This document shows positions 33,597 to 45,877 of a stretch of 64,000 nucleotides of DNA, piece after piece. Position numbers and translations under genes: made by a program. Source of the DNA: Apium graveolens (taxonomy: Eukaryota > Streptophyta > Magnoliopsida > Apiales > Apiaceae); the NCBI RefSeq assembly GCF_009905375.1, contig NC_133650.1, positions 295,382,270-295,446,269 of the forward strand, in the 5' to 3' direction. The notes under the pieces were generated by a model. The model did no database searches, was not told the origin of the DNA, and saw nothing but the letters and a program-made list of their open reading frames with translations. Positions within the stretch are counted from its first letter, which is position 1, and every line of letters starts with the position of its first letter.

Positions 33597-36500
33597 TTTT
33601 GTTGTGTGCAGGGACAAAGAAGGAATCTATGGTACTTGGACAGTGGTTGTTCAAGACACATGACAGGAGATTTCACCCTGCTCACAGAGTTTAAGGAGAG
33701 AGCTGGCCCTAGCATAACCTTTGGAGATGACAGCAAAGGATTCATTATGGGATATGGCTTGATTTCAAGAGAAAATGTCATCATTGATGAAGTTGCATTG
33801 GTTGATGGTCTCAAACACAATTTATTGAGCATCAGTCAACTATGTGACAGAGGGAATACTGTTTCCTTCAATTCTGAAGCCTGTATTGTCACAAGTAAAA
33901 AGGACAATAAAGTGGTTCTAACTGGAGTTAGAAAAGGGAATGTGTACTTAGCTGATTTCAACTCTACAGATGCAGAATCCATTACTTGTCTTCTCAGCAA
34001 AGCAAGCTCAGTTGAAAGTTGGCTATGGCACAAGAAGCTGTCTCATTTGAATTTCAAGACAATTAATGATCTAGTCAAAAAGGACTTAGTTAGAGGAATG
34101 CCTCTAGTGGAATTCACAAGGGATGGACTGTGTGATGCTTGTCAGAAAGGAAAGCAAAAGAAAGTATCATTCAGTAAGAAACTTGAATCTGCAATTGATG
34201 AACCACTACAACTTCTACACATGGATCTTTTTGGACCAGTCAATGTATTGTCAATTTCAAGGAAAAGATACTGCCTAGTGATTGTAGATGATTTCTCAAA
34301 GTTTTCATGGGTTTATTTTCTTGGATCAAAGGATGAAGCTAGTGAAATCATCATCAATCATATCAAGCAAGTCAACAATCATCCTGATTTCAAAGTAAGG
34401 AATATTAGGAGTGACAATGGAACTGAGTTCAAGAATTCAACCATGAAGATGTTCTGTGAAGAAAATGGGATCATGCATGAGTTCTCAGCTCCAAGAACTC
34501 CACAACAAAATGGTGTGGTGGAAAGGAAGAACAGATCACTAATTGAAGTTGCAAGGACAATGCTTGAGGAGTCAAAACTCCCAACTTATTTTTGGGCTGA
34601 GGCTATTAACTGTGCATGTTACACTCAGAATATTTCTCTAATCAATCAAGCAAAATGCATGACTCCCTATCAATTATTCAAGAGAAGAAAACCAACTTTA
34701 AACTTTCTACATGTCTTTGGTTGCAAATGCTACATCTTAAGGAATCAATCTGATCATAAAGGAAAGTTTGATGCAAAGGCTGATGAAGGAATATTTGTTG
34801 GTTATTCTGCTGGAAAATCATATAGGGTCTACAATCTAAGAACCAACATTGTCATGGAATCTGTACATGTTGTGTTTGATGATAAAAAGATTGATGGACT
34901 AACAGATGAGGGACATCATGAAGGACTCAAATTTGACAATATTGAGATATATTGTGATGATAGTGAAGATGAGAATGATGAAGAAGGCATCTCAAGAGAA
35001 ACCAGAGTCTGCCTTTGGATAATGCACAGAATGCTGCATCCGTTGAAAGTCATAATTCAGCTTCCGTTGAAAGAAGCAATGCAACATCCGTTGAAAGACA
35101 AAGTGCATCATCCGTTGAAGTTCATAAAGAAGCATCCATTGATCACAGTCTGTCAACGGATAATCAATTCACCTCATCAGTTGATAGAAGTCCCAATTCC
35201 TTTCAAAGGATCAGCAACTCAGGGGGAGTTTCAACAAATCAACATTCTATCTCACATCATGACAATACTGAGGCAACCTCATCAAGGGCTAATCTACCAC
35301 CTCAAAGGAAATGGACCAAGAATCATCCTTTTGAACTGATCATTGGTGATGCTACATCAAAAGTACAAACTAGAAGGGCTACTCAAGATGAATGTCTGTA
35401 TGGTAGTTTTCTATCACAGGACGAACCTAAGCGAGTGGAAGAAGCTCTTTTGGATCCAGATTGGATTTTAGCAATGCATGAAGAGCTAAATCAATTTGAG
35501 AGGAACAAAGTATGGAAGCTGGTACCCAAGTTAAAGAACAAGAGCTCTATTGACACAAAATGGGTATTCAGAAACAAGATGGATGAAAATGGCATTGTCA
35601 TAAGGAATAAAGCCAGATTGGTTGCCAAAGGCTATTCTCAACAAGAGGGAATAGATTTTGATGAAACATTTGCTCCAGTTGCCAGACTTGAAGCCATCAG
35701 AATCTTTCTAGCCTATGCAGCTAATGCCAATTTCAAAGTCTATCAGATGGATGTCAAGAGTGCATTTCTAAATGGAGAATTGGAAGAAGAAGTTTATGTA
35801 AGCCAACCTCCAGGTTTTGAAGATCCAAATTTTCCAGACCATGTGTATTATCTGTTGAAAGCACTCTATGGACTAAAGCAAGCACCTAGAGCCTGGTATG
35901 AGACTTTGTCAAAGTTCCTTCTAGATAATCACTTCACAAGAGGTACTGTTGACAAAACTCTCTTCTTTAGAAATGTTAATGGCTCTAAGATACTTGTACA
36001 AATTTATGTAGACGATATTATATTTGGATCTACAGATGATAAACTTTGTAAAAAGTTTGCTAAATTAATGCAAAGTAAATATGAAATGAGCATGATGGGA
36101 GAGCTAACTTACTTTCTTGGTTTACAAGTTAAACAAGTTAGTGGTGGAATTTTCATTAGTCAAACTAAATATATTTATGATCTTTTAAAGAAGTTTGCCT
36201 TAATGGATTGTTCACCTGCAAAAACTCCCATGGCCACTGCCACTAAGCTTGAATTAAACAAGGCTGAAAAGTCTGTAGATATTACAAGTTATAGAGGCAT
36301 GGTTGGCTCACTTTTATATTTAACTGCTAGTAGACCTGATATTATGTTTTCTACTTATCTCTGTGCTAGATTTCAAGCTGACCCTAAAGAATCTCACTTA
36401 GTGGCTATTAAAAGAATTTTCAGATATCTCAAGGGGACTCCAAATCTAGGAATTTGGTACCCTAGAGAGTCTGGTTTTGATCTAATTGGCTACTCAGATG

Positions 36501-36949
36501 CAGATTATGCAAGTTGCAAAATAGACAGGAAAAGCACAACAGGCACCTGTCAATTTCTAGGGAACAAGCTTGTATCATGGTTCAGCAAGAAGCAGAATTC
36601 TGTTTCCACATCAACAGCTGAAGCTGAGTACATTGCAGCTGGTAGTTGCTGTGCACAAATACTATGGATGAGGAACCAGTTATTTGACTATGGTATAACT
36701 GTTGACAAAATTCTAATATTTTGTGACAACACAAGTGCCATTGCCATTACTGAAAATCCAGTGTAGCACTCAAGAACCAAGCACATTGATATCAAGTACC
36801 ACTTCATTAGGGAACATGTGATGAAAGGTACAGTGGAACTTCATTTTGTTCCAAGTGAAAAGCAGATTGCAGACATATTTACCAAGCCACTTGATGAATC
36901 AACATTCACAAGATTAGTAAGTGAGTTAGGTATGTTTAACTATTCATAA
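33597..36949 (+). pseudogene. Element B pol: protease, integrase, RT, RNase H
   Basis: Protease core WYLDSGCSRHMTG; zinc-binding pre-integrase motif with HKKLSHLNF and CDACQKGKQ; integrase catalytic residues in HMDLFGP, RSDNGTEF and QQNGVVERKNR; reverse transcriptase with [18 protein letters not shown] and [11 protein letters not shown]; RNase H with [21 protein letters not shown] and FCDNTSAI. A frameshift near 35010 separates integrase from RT, inside a linker encoded by repeated ATCCGTTGAA motifs (35038-35185) that read as repeated SVE tripeptides. A TAG at 36764-36766, where CAG is expected, truncates the RNase H tail, which otherwise runs to 36949. The gag-pol junction has stops in both frames within a few bases. 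Confidence 0.9.
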
Positions 36950-37033
36950 TCTATGTCATCTATGTAATCTGTCTTGTAGCCTGAAATGAATTTGCTGCAA
37001 GAACAAAGTTGGCTTTAATCAAGACTTATTCTG

Positions 37034-37187
37034 TCAACGGATATTCCCTATCCGTTGAAAGCCAAAATTGTTCTATCAACGGATATTCGTCATCCGTTGA
37101 AAGACAAATACATTTCTGGTAATTTTATCCTTCAACGAATAAAATGGTGTTGTTCATCAACGGATAACTATTTACCTTATCCGTTGA
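37034..37187. promoter_or_regulatory. Three perfect inverted repeats of the CAACGGATA motif after pol
   Basis: TCAACGGATA-5 bases-TATCCGTTGA (37034-37058), TCAACGGAT-7 bases-ATCCGTTGA (37076-37100) and TCAACGGATAA-9 bases-TTATCCGTTGA (37157-37187), with further single sites to about 37245. They lie 190-340 bp upstream of the internal TATA box at 37374, the same layout as in the LTR. Confidence 0.85.
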
Positions 37188-37373
37188 TGTGTCACGTCAA
37201 TAAGTCACAGCCGTTGATTCTTTTACTCAACCGTTGATACAGATATACAGTGTTGTATGTATTTATATTTACGGTAGTTTTCAGAATTTCTACAGTTTTA
37301 TTTATTCCTGAACGGCTGTCACTTACTTAAAAGTATCATTTAATTATTTTATTTATGTTTTAATTCAAGAAAG

Positions 37374-37480
37374 TATAAAAGCCCAATTGAATTCTTATTT
37401 TCACTTTACGCTTTCTTGCAATTATCATTCTCTTTCTCTCTCAATTCTCAAGTTTTTCTCTGCAACCTCTACTCACAACA
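37374..37480 (+). promoter_or_regulatory. Internal core promoter of the element B 3' ORF
   Basis: TATAAAAG (37374-37381) is followed by a pyrimidine-rich leader (TTCTCTTTCTCTCTC) and a clean ATGGCACC start at 37481, about 105 bp on. This looks like a complete plant core promoter and leader. There is no experimental evidence. Confidence 0.6.
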
Positions 37481-37724
37481 ATGGCACCAGTAGTCAAAAT
37501 TATGTCTCAAATAGGATTTGTTTATGAAAAGAATAATTTCATAGTCTTGGTTGAAAAGAATGAAGCCCATTCTGATTATCACAAGATGATGGACTTCATC
37601 AAGAACTGCAAACTGAGCTATACAATGCTGGAAGCCCCAACCATCTACTGTGAAGTGATTGAGGAAATTTGGACAACTGCAGAGTTCAACTCCACAGATA
37701 TGACTATTGCCTTCTCTCTCAAAG

Positions 37725-37729
37725 GTAAG
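37725..37729. repeat. Target-site duplication of the solo LTR, left copy
   Basis: GTAAG, matched by 38299-38303. Confidence 0.88.
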
Positions 37730-38298
37730 TGTTATGGATAAAAAGCTAAGGTTATTATTTGCTGTATTTATTACTAAGATTCGGGAGCTCAAGGCCTTTA
37801 ATGGCTGCTCTCGTGTATCGTAGCTTAATTCTGCCTTTACGAGATGCCTACGTATCTCTGTGAATTAGAGAATCAAGCCAAAAAACGTAGTTCTGATTTG
37901 TGGGGTGAGGCCCCTTATATAGATGTGGGAGTCCTTGAATTGGACTTGGTATAGGAGACTTGGTGGACAAGCCTCTGAATTAGGATAGACTTAGGAGTCC
38001 TAGGAAGTAGGAAGCTGATTCCTTATCCTTTTAGGTCCCCTTGAGGCTAATCTATAAGGATTTATATCCTTATCAGGACTCTTCTCAATAGCTGATTTTT
38101 CCCTTATTAATTAATTACGAAATTAATTAATAATTAGGGCTTTTGGGCCTTTTTTATTCCATCAGGCCTGATCTGGTTCATCAGGCTTAACCTTTCTGGT
38201 CTGAGTATCATATATCTTTTTATTGGGCCTAGCAGCCCACAGCTGGTACAATTAATGCAGTATTTAATTATACAATCATAATTTATTTATCCCTATCA
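37730..38298 (-). mobile_element. Solo LTR inside the element B 3' ORF
   Basis: 569 bp, with ends TGTTATGGATAAA and TTTATCCCTATCA (TG...CA) and an exact GTAAG duplication. On the minus strand it has CTATATAAGGGG (37913-37924), a good TATA box, which sets the orientation. It has no internal region, so it is what remains after LTR-LTR recombination. The coding frame of the 3' ORF resumes in register once the insert and one duplication copy are discounted. Confidence 0.88.
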
Positions 38299-39714
38299 GT
38301 AAGGACTATTGCATTAATTGTGATGATATACAATCTTGCTTTAAGTTGCCTGCGAATAATGCCATGACACCACATACTGATAAAGATGTCTCTGCAATGC
38401 TATATTCCATAGGCTATGCTTTTGATTCTGCTAGTTTAGGTAGTATTAGAAGGAAAGGCCTTAGGAAAGAATGGAGTTTTCTTGGAGATGCCTTTATTAA
38501 GGTTTTCTCTGGGAAGATTAGCAATTTTGATGCTATCACTTCATCTCTTGTTAATATGCTATATATGCTAGTTTCTGATAGGTACTTTAATTTTAGCAAC
38601 TGTGTTATGCTAGAATTAGGTTCCAGATTAGGCAACAAAGCTAATAGACCACATAACATCTACTTTGCTAGATTCTTTATATATTGGCTAACCATGTTGC
38701 TGAAGGTTTGGTTATATCCAATGAGAATAATAAACTCAAATGCTGGGCACAAGAAAAAAGGGTCCTTGCAGACCTTTTGAGAATGAACCTCAACAGTCAG
38801 GTGCCATTGGTATACTTGCCAATCATGAATGCACCACAGGTAAGTGAGGTAAATGTTTCTATAACTCCTACTATTTCCAACCCCAATGTTTCTTTGCCTT
38901 CTAGTGTGGCTATGGAACCTGTGTCTTTGTCCAAACAGGCTCCTACCAAAGCCACCAAATCTAAAGTTTCCAAAGTCAAGTCAAAGAAACCTACCTCTGT
39001 TGTTTCTCAAAAGACAACAGTTGTAACAACTACCATAAACCCTGAAGGGAGTGAACAGGGTGTGAGTGGTGAGGGGAGGGGTGAACATCAAAAAGCCCCC
39101 AGGATAAGGTGGGAGAGGTGAGTGGTACCCAAACCAGCCAAGCCACAGTCTCTCAAAAGACTGTGGTGGTTCAAAAGGAGTCCAACACATCCCTAGTTGC
39201 ATCCTCCCAAAAGGATGTAACTATTGAAAATAGTCCCCAACCAGGGACACAGAACAAAAGAGGAAGGGACACTGAAGCTACACATTCACCAATTAAAGCC
39301 TTTTCAAGGAAGAAGAAGGCCAAAACCCTAGTTTCCACACAAGGGACACACACAGCACAGATACATCCACCAGTATCTGTGCCTTCTCAAATTCAGCTTG
39401 ATGTGATTCCAGCAAATGTGGAATCACAACCCCATTCTCTTAATATAGAAACACACCATTCATCAAGCTCTCCAACACCCTCTCTGGATGTGGACATGAT
39501 ATTCACATCAATTCCTGATTCTCCCTCATTAAAACTCAGGGAGGAGCCCCACTCAAAACCTGATGATCATCATCCTTTTGATGATTTGTTGGATCATCAG
39601 CCAATTCTTTCGGATGTAGTTGAAGATTCTGTGTTACCTCACCTAAAATCAATCCACACAGATTCAACAATTATGTCACTTTCTATCTCCACATCATTTC
39701 CTTCTTCAACGGAT

Positions 39715-39820
39715 ATCTCTCATCCGTTGACAAGTGGTTGTTCTTCAACGGATAAGCTTAACAGCAGTTATCCGTTGATACCATCAGTTTCTACTTCAAC
39801 GGATACTCCCTATCCGTTGA
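39715..39820. repeat. Three inverted pairs of the CAACGGATA motif inside coding sequence
   Basis: Arms TCAACGGAT/ATCCGTTGA, TCAACGGATAA/TTATCCGTTGA and TCAACGGATA/TATCCGTTGA with spacers of about 7, 12 and 5 bases. They encode STD and HPL/YPL-like tripeptides in a Ser-rich region. The homologous pairs in A (1159-1275) all read CGACGG. Confidence 0.88.
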
Positions 39821-42769
39821 TGGCCTCTACACACTTAACAGAAACAATTCCAACTGTAGAGGACATGGCAACTGTACAATCACTTTTAGGCTTGAGGGAA
39901 GGGAGTGATTTTTTGAGTGAGAGGCTGGGTTGCTCCCAGGAAAAAGGAGAGGTTGAGAATCACCAAATGCATGCTATTTCTTCCAGCATGGCAAAAGTAA
40001 GTGAGAGGAGTGCCACCTTAGAAGGTGAAGGTGAGGGTGTGAGGGTGTGTGTGAGCCAGGGGGAGCCCCTGATGCAAGAACAGAGAGAAATTGAGAGAAA
40101 GGCAGGTACAGAAGCTATAAGGGTGGATCCAGCCATTGCTAGTGAGTCAATGAAAGTGGATGATGCAGATAAGGAAAGACAATTTCAGCAACATTACAAA
40201 GCTGTCATTGATAACATTTCCTTGGATGCTGACACTTTTACTCACCCTGTTTCAGCCTTTCAATTTTTGGCTGCTCAGGGCAATGTGGAGGCAGAACAGA
40301 CACTACACATTGTACACACTTCAGAATCTCTTCTCAGAGACAAAGCTGCTATCAACAGGCTGCCTTCTCAAGCTGGTGAGCCATCTGAAGAATTTGGAGT
40401 AAATTCTAATGATGATGACTCTAATTCTTTGAATGAGAGCATGAACTTAGGGGGAGTAGAAGGCCCAAGTTCTGCTCCTGCTCTTCCTGAATGGGCACTG
40501 GCCAAATCACCAACACCAGGAGAATTTGGTGTCACTTTGATCAGACAAGTCATGACAATACAGAAGGCCTTTCAGGAGACTCAAGATGCTGGTACCAAGG
40601 CAATTCTTCAAGCTCATCTGGAATCTCTGCATCTCTTGCAGTTGCAGCATTACCAGCAAAATCTAAGTGTGGATGAGCTCAAGCAGGACATTGCAGATCT
40701 GAAATCCTACAATGCTGAGAAATTGGATTCAGTTATACCCTATGGTACTATGCAAGATTTGTTGGGGAGACTGAGGAAAGCATCTGATGCTGACAAGAGG
40801 CTGGCCAGATTGGAAGATAGGGTTCAAATCATTGAAGACTCTATGGTCACCATTCTTCAGAATCAACAAACTCAAATAAATCTACTTATGCAGCTGGCAA
40901 AAGCACAAGGCTTGACCCCTACCCTTGATGATAACAAAAAGGGGAGAATAAAGGAGAAGGGGAAGGAGAGCCATCTACAACAGTTCAGATTTCTCAAGTG
41001 CTAGTTCCTGTCATCACAACTTCTCCACCAATTCAAGTCAAAGGAAAGCTAGATGGAATTGATCTAATCCAGATAGCAGCAGCTGAATTGCAAGTCAAAG
41101 AGCAAAGGAAGAAGATTGATGAAAAGATGCAACTAATATTTGGTTCTACAACTTCTCAATCACAATCTGTGAAGCATAGCACAAAAGTGGAATCAATTAT
41201 TATGGAACTCAAGCCAGTAGGGAGGCATAAGGATGGAGAAACTTCTTCCAAAGATCTGCAACCTATGGTTCTCAAGCCCAACAACAGCTTCAACAAGAAC
41301 TCTACAAAGAACCCTCTAAGCCTTGCTCAAATGAAAGGAGTGGATTTTCCTCTTCCAAAGCCTGATGAATACAAGCTTTTGGGTAGAAGTATCATAAAGC
41401 TCAAAGAGAACATGGATGAGGCTGTAAGGAGGAACATGGATGTTATCTTTAGAGAGGGAAAGAACATCTATGTGATGCAAGGACATCCCAAATTCTCAAT
41501 AGCCAAGAGGGAAGAAACCAAGAGGTTGAAGGAAGAAGCCAAACAGCTAAAGGCTAACAAAAGAGCACAAGCAAAGCTTGAAAAATAGCTAAAGTTAAGT
41601 CAGGCTGAAGAACAGAAAGAATTTGAAGACAAAGGTGAAGATAGAGCTATGGGGGACATGGTTGGTACTGAGATGGAGGAAAGAAGTAAGGAAGAATGGC
41701 AGAAAGGGAATAGAAAGAAGGTCAATGCAAAGAGAAAGATGGTAGATGAGACTGAAGAAAACCAATCAATATCCAAACCACTACCCTCTATTCCTGAACC
41801 CATTGTGCCTGACCCCTTCATAAACATTCATGGTGAACCAATCATTCCTAAGGAGGAACCAATTGATTGGGACACCATCAAATTGCCCACCTTCCTAACC
41901 TCTTTTACACCATCAAAGAAGCAGAAAAGAAGAATCAAATCAACACCCCCTAAAGCCTCAATCAAATTCACACAGAAGCCTAAGCCTAAACCTCAAACCT
42001 CTAAAGATGATTATGTTCACATCTGTGACATAAAATAATTTTCAGACATTGAACTCTATCTGGATGAGCTGGAGGATGTAAGGGGAATAGCTGCCTACAG
42101 ACAGCTACCAGAAAGACTAGTGTTCAAATACAAAGGAGCTGGGGAAAGAACATGGCCTCTTCACAGAATTCTGAATGAAGGCTACTCTACCTTGATTAGA
42201 GTCTACTCAGCCATACAAAAGGATTCTGGCTTTACCAGGACTGCCAGGACTGAGATTCTCAACAAGATTGCCAACATAAGGAAAACTTGGAGGGAGCCCA
42301 ATGCCTTGCCTAGAACTTTACTCATTCAAGAGATAGGTATTACAATTCACAAATCACCTCATTGGTTGATGGAGTTCAGAGACAACAAAGGAGTCAGAAG
42401 ATTTTTCAGAATTGAAGATCAGCTAAAGATTGCCAGTAATGAAACTCCCAAGGATATGCAATCTAAGTTAGATATCAATGAAGAAGATGAAGCTGAATTC
42501 TACAGACAACTTCAACTTCAAATAGAGGAGAATGACAGGAGGCTAGGAAAGAAAACCAGGGATCAAAGGAAAAGAAAGTAATTTGCTCAGGCTAAAGGAG
42601 CACCCTTGGAAATAATGTATTTCTTCAATTTCATCTCAGCATATACACTTTTGTAGCACTTTTGAATTTCTGCTTTGTTACAGTTTATATATTTGTTAAG
42701 TGTTTTGTTATCATCAAGCTAAACCCAAATTTATGCCTACAGTTCTAGTAGACATAAATAGGGGGAGAT

Positions 42770-43823
42770 TGTTAGGAATATGTGTATTAGTTTGATGATA
42801 AGTTAAGCAAAACACTTAAGTAGAAATCTAGTGTTTGTAGCCTCAACGGATAAGACCATCTTGGCTATCCGTTGAGGGAGTAGCCTTACGTAGCAATAAG
42901 TTTGGTATTGTAGCACATTTCACTCTCTGGTTTCAAGCTGTAATTCTTAGATGTTGTTAGGAAATAATCAGTCATGTTGACTACTAATGGATGTACAAAT
43001 AGGAGGGCTAATTGTAAATATTTCATGCCTTGTAATTTTGTATAAGTGAAGAAGTGTCAACGGATATTGAAGACCTTCAACGGATAAGAAACAAAGCTTC
43101 AACAGATGTCTCTAATGCTTCAACGGATAATATCCATCAACGGATAAGTGCTTCAACGGATAAAGCTTCAACTGCTAGAGCATCAATGGATAAAGCCATC
43201 AACGGATGAAAGCTTCAACGGATGCTCAGTCTCATAGCAGTTGATAGTGACAGTTAAAAAAACTGACAGAGGCACATGGATTGACAGAGATGTGGTAGCC
43301 TATTTCAGGAACAGCAGAAAAAGCAGCCGTTTTTAGTCTGGTTCAAAATGGAAAGTCAACAGATAATTCCATATTACACTAGATAAAAATGGAATAGAAA
43401 CAAGTGGAGAACTATTTTCTTATTGTACTTTATCTTTGTCTTCACTTGTAAACTTGGTGATATATAAACCAAGTAGTAGCTAGTAATTAGATGTGAATTT
43501 TCCCTGAGCTGTTTAGAAATATCAAGAGAGAAAATCATCTAGTTTGTACTAGGAAGCAGCTGTGATTTAATTTTGAATCACAGATTTTCTGAAATAACAC
43601 ATCTCTGGTGGAACAACAAATCCACCACAAAAGTTTTTAAGTTCTTTGTGTTCATTACATTTGTGTTTGAATATATATCTGTCTGCATCAGCTCCAAGCA
43701 ATTCACACACATTTGATCACTCAAACACTTAGCCTTACAAACTGCTTAAAACTTGAAAAAGTTTTGAGATTTACATTCAACCCCCCTTCTGTAAATCTCA
43801 TTGTTAGTCCACTGGGAATAACA
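42770..43823 (+). repeat. 3' LTR of element B
   Basis: 1054 bp, same ends and length as the 5' LTR, directly after the polypurine tract. TATA box at 43461. Differences from the 5' LTR are few and are mostly transitions. Confidence 0.95.
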
Positions 43824-44160
43824 GATAACCAATAAAAATAGCAGGAATTGCTCTAGCAGCCAATTTATCAGAATCATGAACTATCATTTAAGCTAGACAA
43901 ATAAAGGTTTTAATTGTATCATAACAAGGTGGTTGACAATATAATTTCTCATAAGGACAAGAGAAACCTAAAATAAAAGTGGGAATCCTATTGATGATAT
44001 ATGCAGAAGTCAATAAGCACTCTCTCCAAAGATGAGAAGGGACATGAAAAGGGAGATGAGAATGAAACAAGATAGCTCTAATCATCTCAAGAATTTTATA
44101 TTTTATTTCTACCGTTTCATTTTGTTGAGAAGTATTGGGACAAGTTGTTTGATAAATATT
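43824..44160 (-). pseudogene. Element E, integrase C-terminal part
   Basis: On the minus strand from about 44160: NIYQTTCPNTSQQN, then HLWRECLLTSAYIINRIP and ending near the DSDKLAARAIPAIFIGY region at the GATAA site of element B. These are standard copia integrase landmarks after the catalytic core; the glutamate motif is changed to NETVEIKYK. Upstream parts of E lie beyond element C and outside the window. Confidence 0.8.
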
Positions 44161-44752
44161 AGGTCACACAACACTGTAGAAGGGGGTTGAATACAATGTA
44201 GAATACAATCAAATCGATTTAAAGCACAAGTAACAGAAAACAGATGTATTCGATATAATAAACTCTGTTACAATGGAACTGTTCTCTCTCAGTGATGAAC
44301 AAATATCACGAGAGCTGCTAGGCTACAATATATGATCTTCACGATGATCGTAACTCTTATAGAGTAAACCTATGTCTGTGTTTATATAGACACACAGTTA
44401 CAAGATAACTTCTAGTTGATATGGAATATAATTATGTCTCCTAAAATATATCAACCAGATATCTTATATAATTCTTCTAGTCCTCCAACTCTTTCCATGC
44501 ATATCTTCTTCTTGTATTAGTCTCGATCTTCTTTCCTGTGAATCAGCTTCATTCCTTAACTGTTAGTCCTCCAATACTTAAGTTCTGATATCCATCTTCT
44601 GATATTATCTTCTGATAATCTAAATCCTGATATCCTTAAGTCCTGACTTCCAGTAAATCCTGATTCCAGTAAGTACTGATATTTCCTGTTAGTTAAGATC
44701 TGAAAACTAAACATGAAATATATTAGACATGACATCTCAAATATATCCAACA
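44161..44752 (-). repeat. 3' LTR of Sirevirus C
   Basis: On the minus strand it follows the polypurine tract AAGTTGGGGGAGAT (44753-44766) and begins TGTTGGATATATT. It holds TTCTGATA-type motifs (44580-44690), a TATA box TCTATATAAAC (44381-44390) and an AACCCCCTTCTACA block near its 3' end. The far end is placed where E's integrase frame stops; it does not show a clear CA end, so about 44161 is approximate. Confidence 0.7.
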
Positions 44753-44992
44753 ATCTCCCCCAACTTGTAAATTATGCAAGAATGTACAAGTTAATAGATT
44801 TGATGATGTCAAAAACATTTAAGTTTAAATGCAATAAGGGTTTAATAGGACTATTAATTACAACTTACAAAACATCCAGTTTTACCAACATCACTGAATC
44901 AATCTGAATCCATAATGATTCTTAACAAAATCATTTATCAAATTATCTTCAGCTTTCTTCAGAAACTTCAGCTAACTGTGCTTTGACCTGCA

Positions 44993-45877
44993 TCAGTTCT
45001 TCTTCCATACTATCACCAATTTGATAAATGGTTGTTCTGAGAGGGATGTTCTTTCAAGTCCATCACCAAGTCTGATAACCTTAGGATGTGAAGAGTTTTC
45101 ATTATAACATAAGCATCTTCCTTTCAGAATAACTTCCACCTTAGTAGAATTCTTCAGTATAGGAATTTCTCTTCCATCACCTTCAGTAATCATTGGACTG
45201 TAATGAGAAGTCTTTGTACCAGAGATTCTGAATAGATCTCTTATAGCCTTCAAAATGTATTCTGACCATCTTCTTGTAACATCAGATTTTACTTCCAGAA
45301 GATAGTGAATATGTTGAAGTTCTCTAATAGACTTCTTTAATACATCAGTATCAGCTAATCTATAAGTCCTTCCATCATTGAGAAATAAGATCAATTTCTC
45401 CTTTAGATTCTCTTTGTCATGAGCATCTATCACAACATGAGCAGACAACACCTTGTCAAGGTGCCTTTATTTGATTTGTTCATATGGTTTGTCTGTCAAT
45501 ATGAAAGGATCTCTTAGAGTAACCTCTAATCCTGTTTGAATCTTCTCTTCGTCAGAACCTAATCCAGCTCTATCTCTAGGTTGCTTGGCTTTCAACCCAA
45601 ATGTAGCAAGTTGATTAATCATGAGATTGGATTTTGGTTAAACTGGAGTAGCTTTCTTCCATAACAGCTTCTTCTTATCAGCAATTGTCATTTTATCCAA
45701 ATCAACTTGAGCATTATCAGTAGTTGATGTCTTGATAGCTTGATCAGAATTCGTTGTTTCTTCTGTACCTTCCTGTCCTTTATTCTGAATAACAACTTGA
45801 GCAGTGTCAGAGGTTGTTTTAGAATCTTCAATTATCTTTCTTCTTTTCAGAATTTGAACAGTTTCATCTTCAACAAG
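44993..45877 (-). pseudogene. Element C 3' ORF, C-terminal part beyond element D
   Basis: Continues the 57021-59785 frame after element D, with EDETVQILKRRK just after the junction. It then has LDKMTIADKKKLLWKKA, an in-frame stop at 45638-45640, a second one near 45466, and LKKSIRELQHIHYLLEV and WSEYILKAIRDLF, to a stop at 44993. The last part may have helical character. Role unknown. Confidence 0.7.

Larger units (their letters stand above)
37481..42581 (+). pseudogene. Element B 3' ORF (so-called env-like), broken
   Basis: Starts MAPVVKIMSQIGF. N-terminal globular part with HKMMDFIKNCKLSY, RKEWSFLGDAF, SGKISNFDAITS and PHNIYFARFF; a long Ser/Thr/Pro-rich, probably disordered middle; a coiled-coil-like stretch (about 40640-40910); then a conserved C-terminal block with NIHGEPIIPKEEPIDWDTI, LYLDELEDVRG and WLMEFRDNKGVRRFF. 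The N-terminal landmarks recur in C's 3' ORF and the C-terminal ones in A's. Lesions: a solo LTR at 37730-38298, frameshifts near 38690, 39110 and 41000, and in-frame stops at 41586 and 42036. No membrane span is evident. Function unknown. Confidence 0.78.
30040..43823 (+). mobile_element. Sirevirus-type copia retrotransposon B, full length (13.8 kb)
   Basis: Two LTRs of 1054 bp each, a GATAA target duplication, a primer binding site TGGTATCAAAGC (31096-31107, one mismatch to the usual initiator tRNA-Met complement), gag with a coiled coil and zinc knuckle, pol in the order protease-integrase-RT-RNase H, a long 3' ORF, and the polypurine tract AATAGGGGGAGAT (42757-42769). Size, PBS and the extra 3' ORF place it with Sireviruses (SIRE1-like). 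It sits in element E between integrase and RT, in the opposite orientation. It carries a solo LTR (37730-38298) in the 3' ORF. Stops and frameshifts make it non-autonomous now. Confidence 0.95.

Noticed and set aside
37730..38298. Intron in the B 3' ORF (starts near GTAAGT)
   Set aside because: GTAAG is a direct repeat at both ends, with TG...CA termini and an LTR-like TATA box; it is a solo LTR. There is no AG acceptor at the right border in the needed place.
37481..42581. True envelope glycoprotein in element B
   Set aside because: No signal peptide, hydrophobic fusion segment or membrane anchor visible; the env-like label is only positional.
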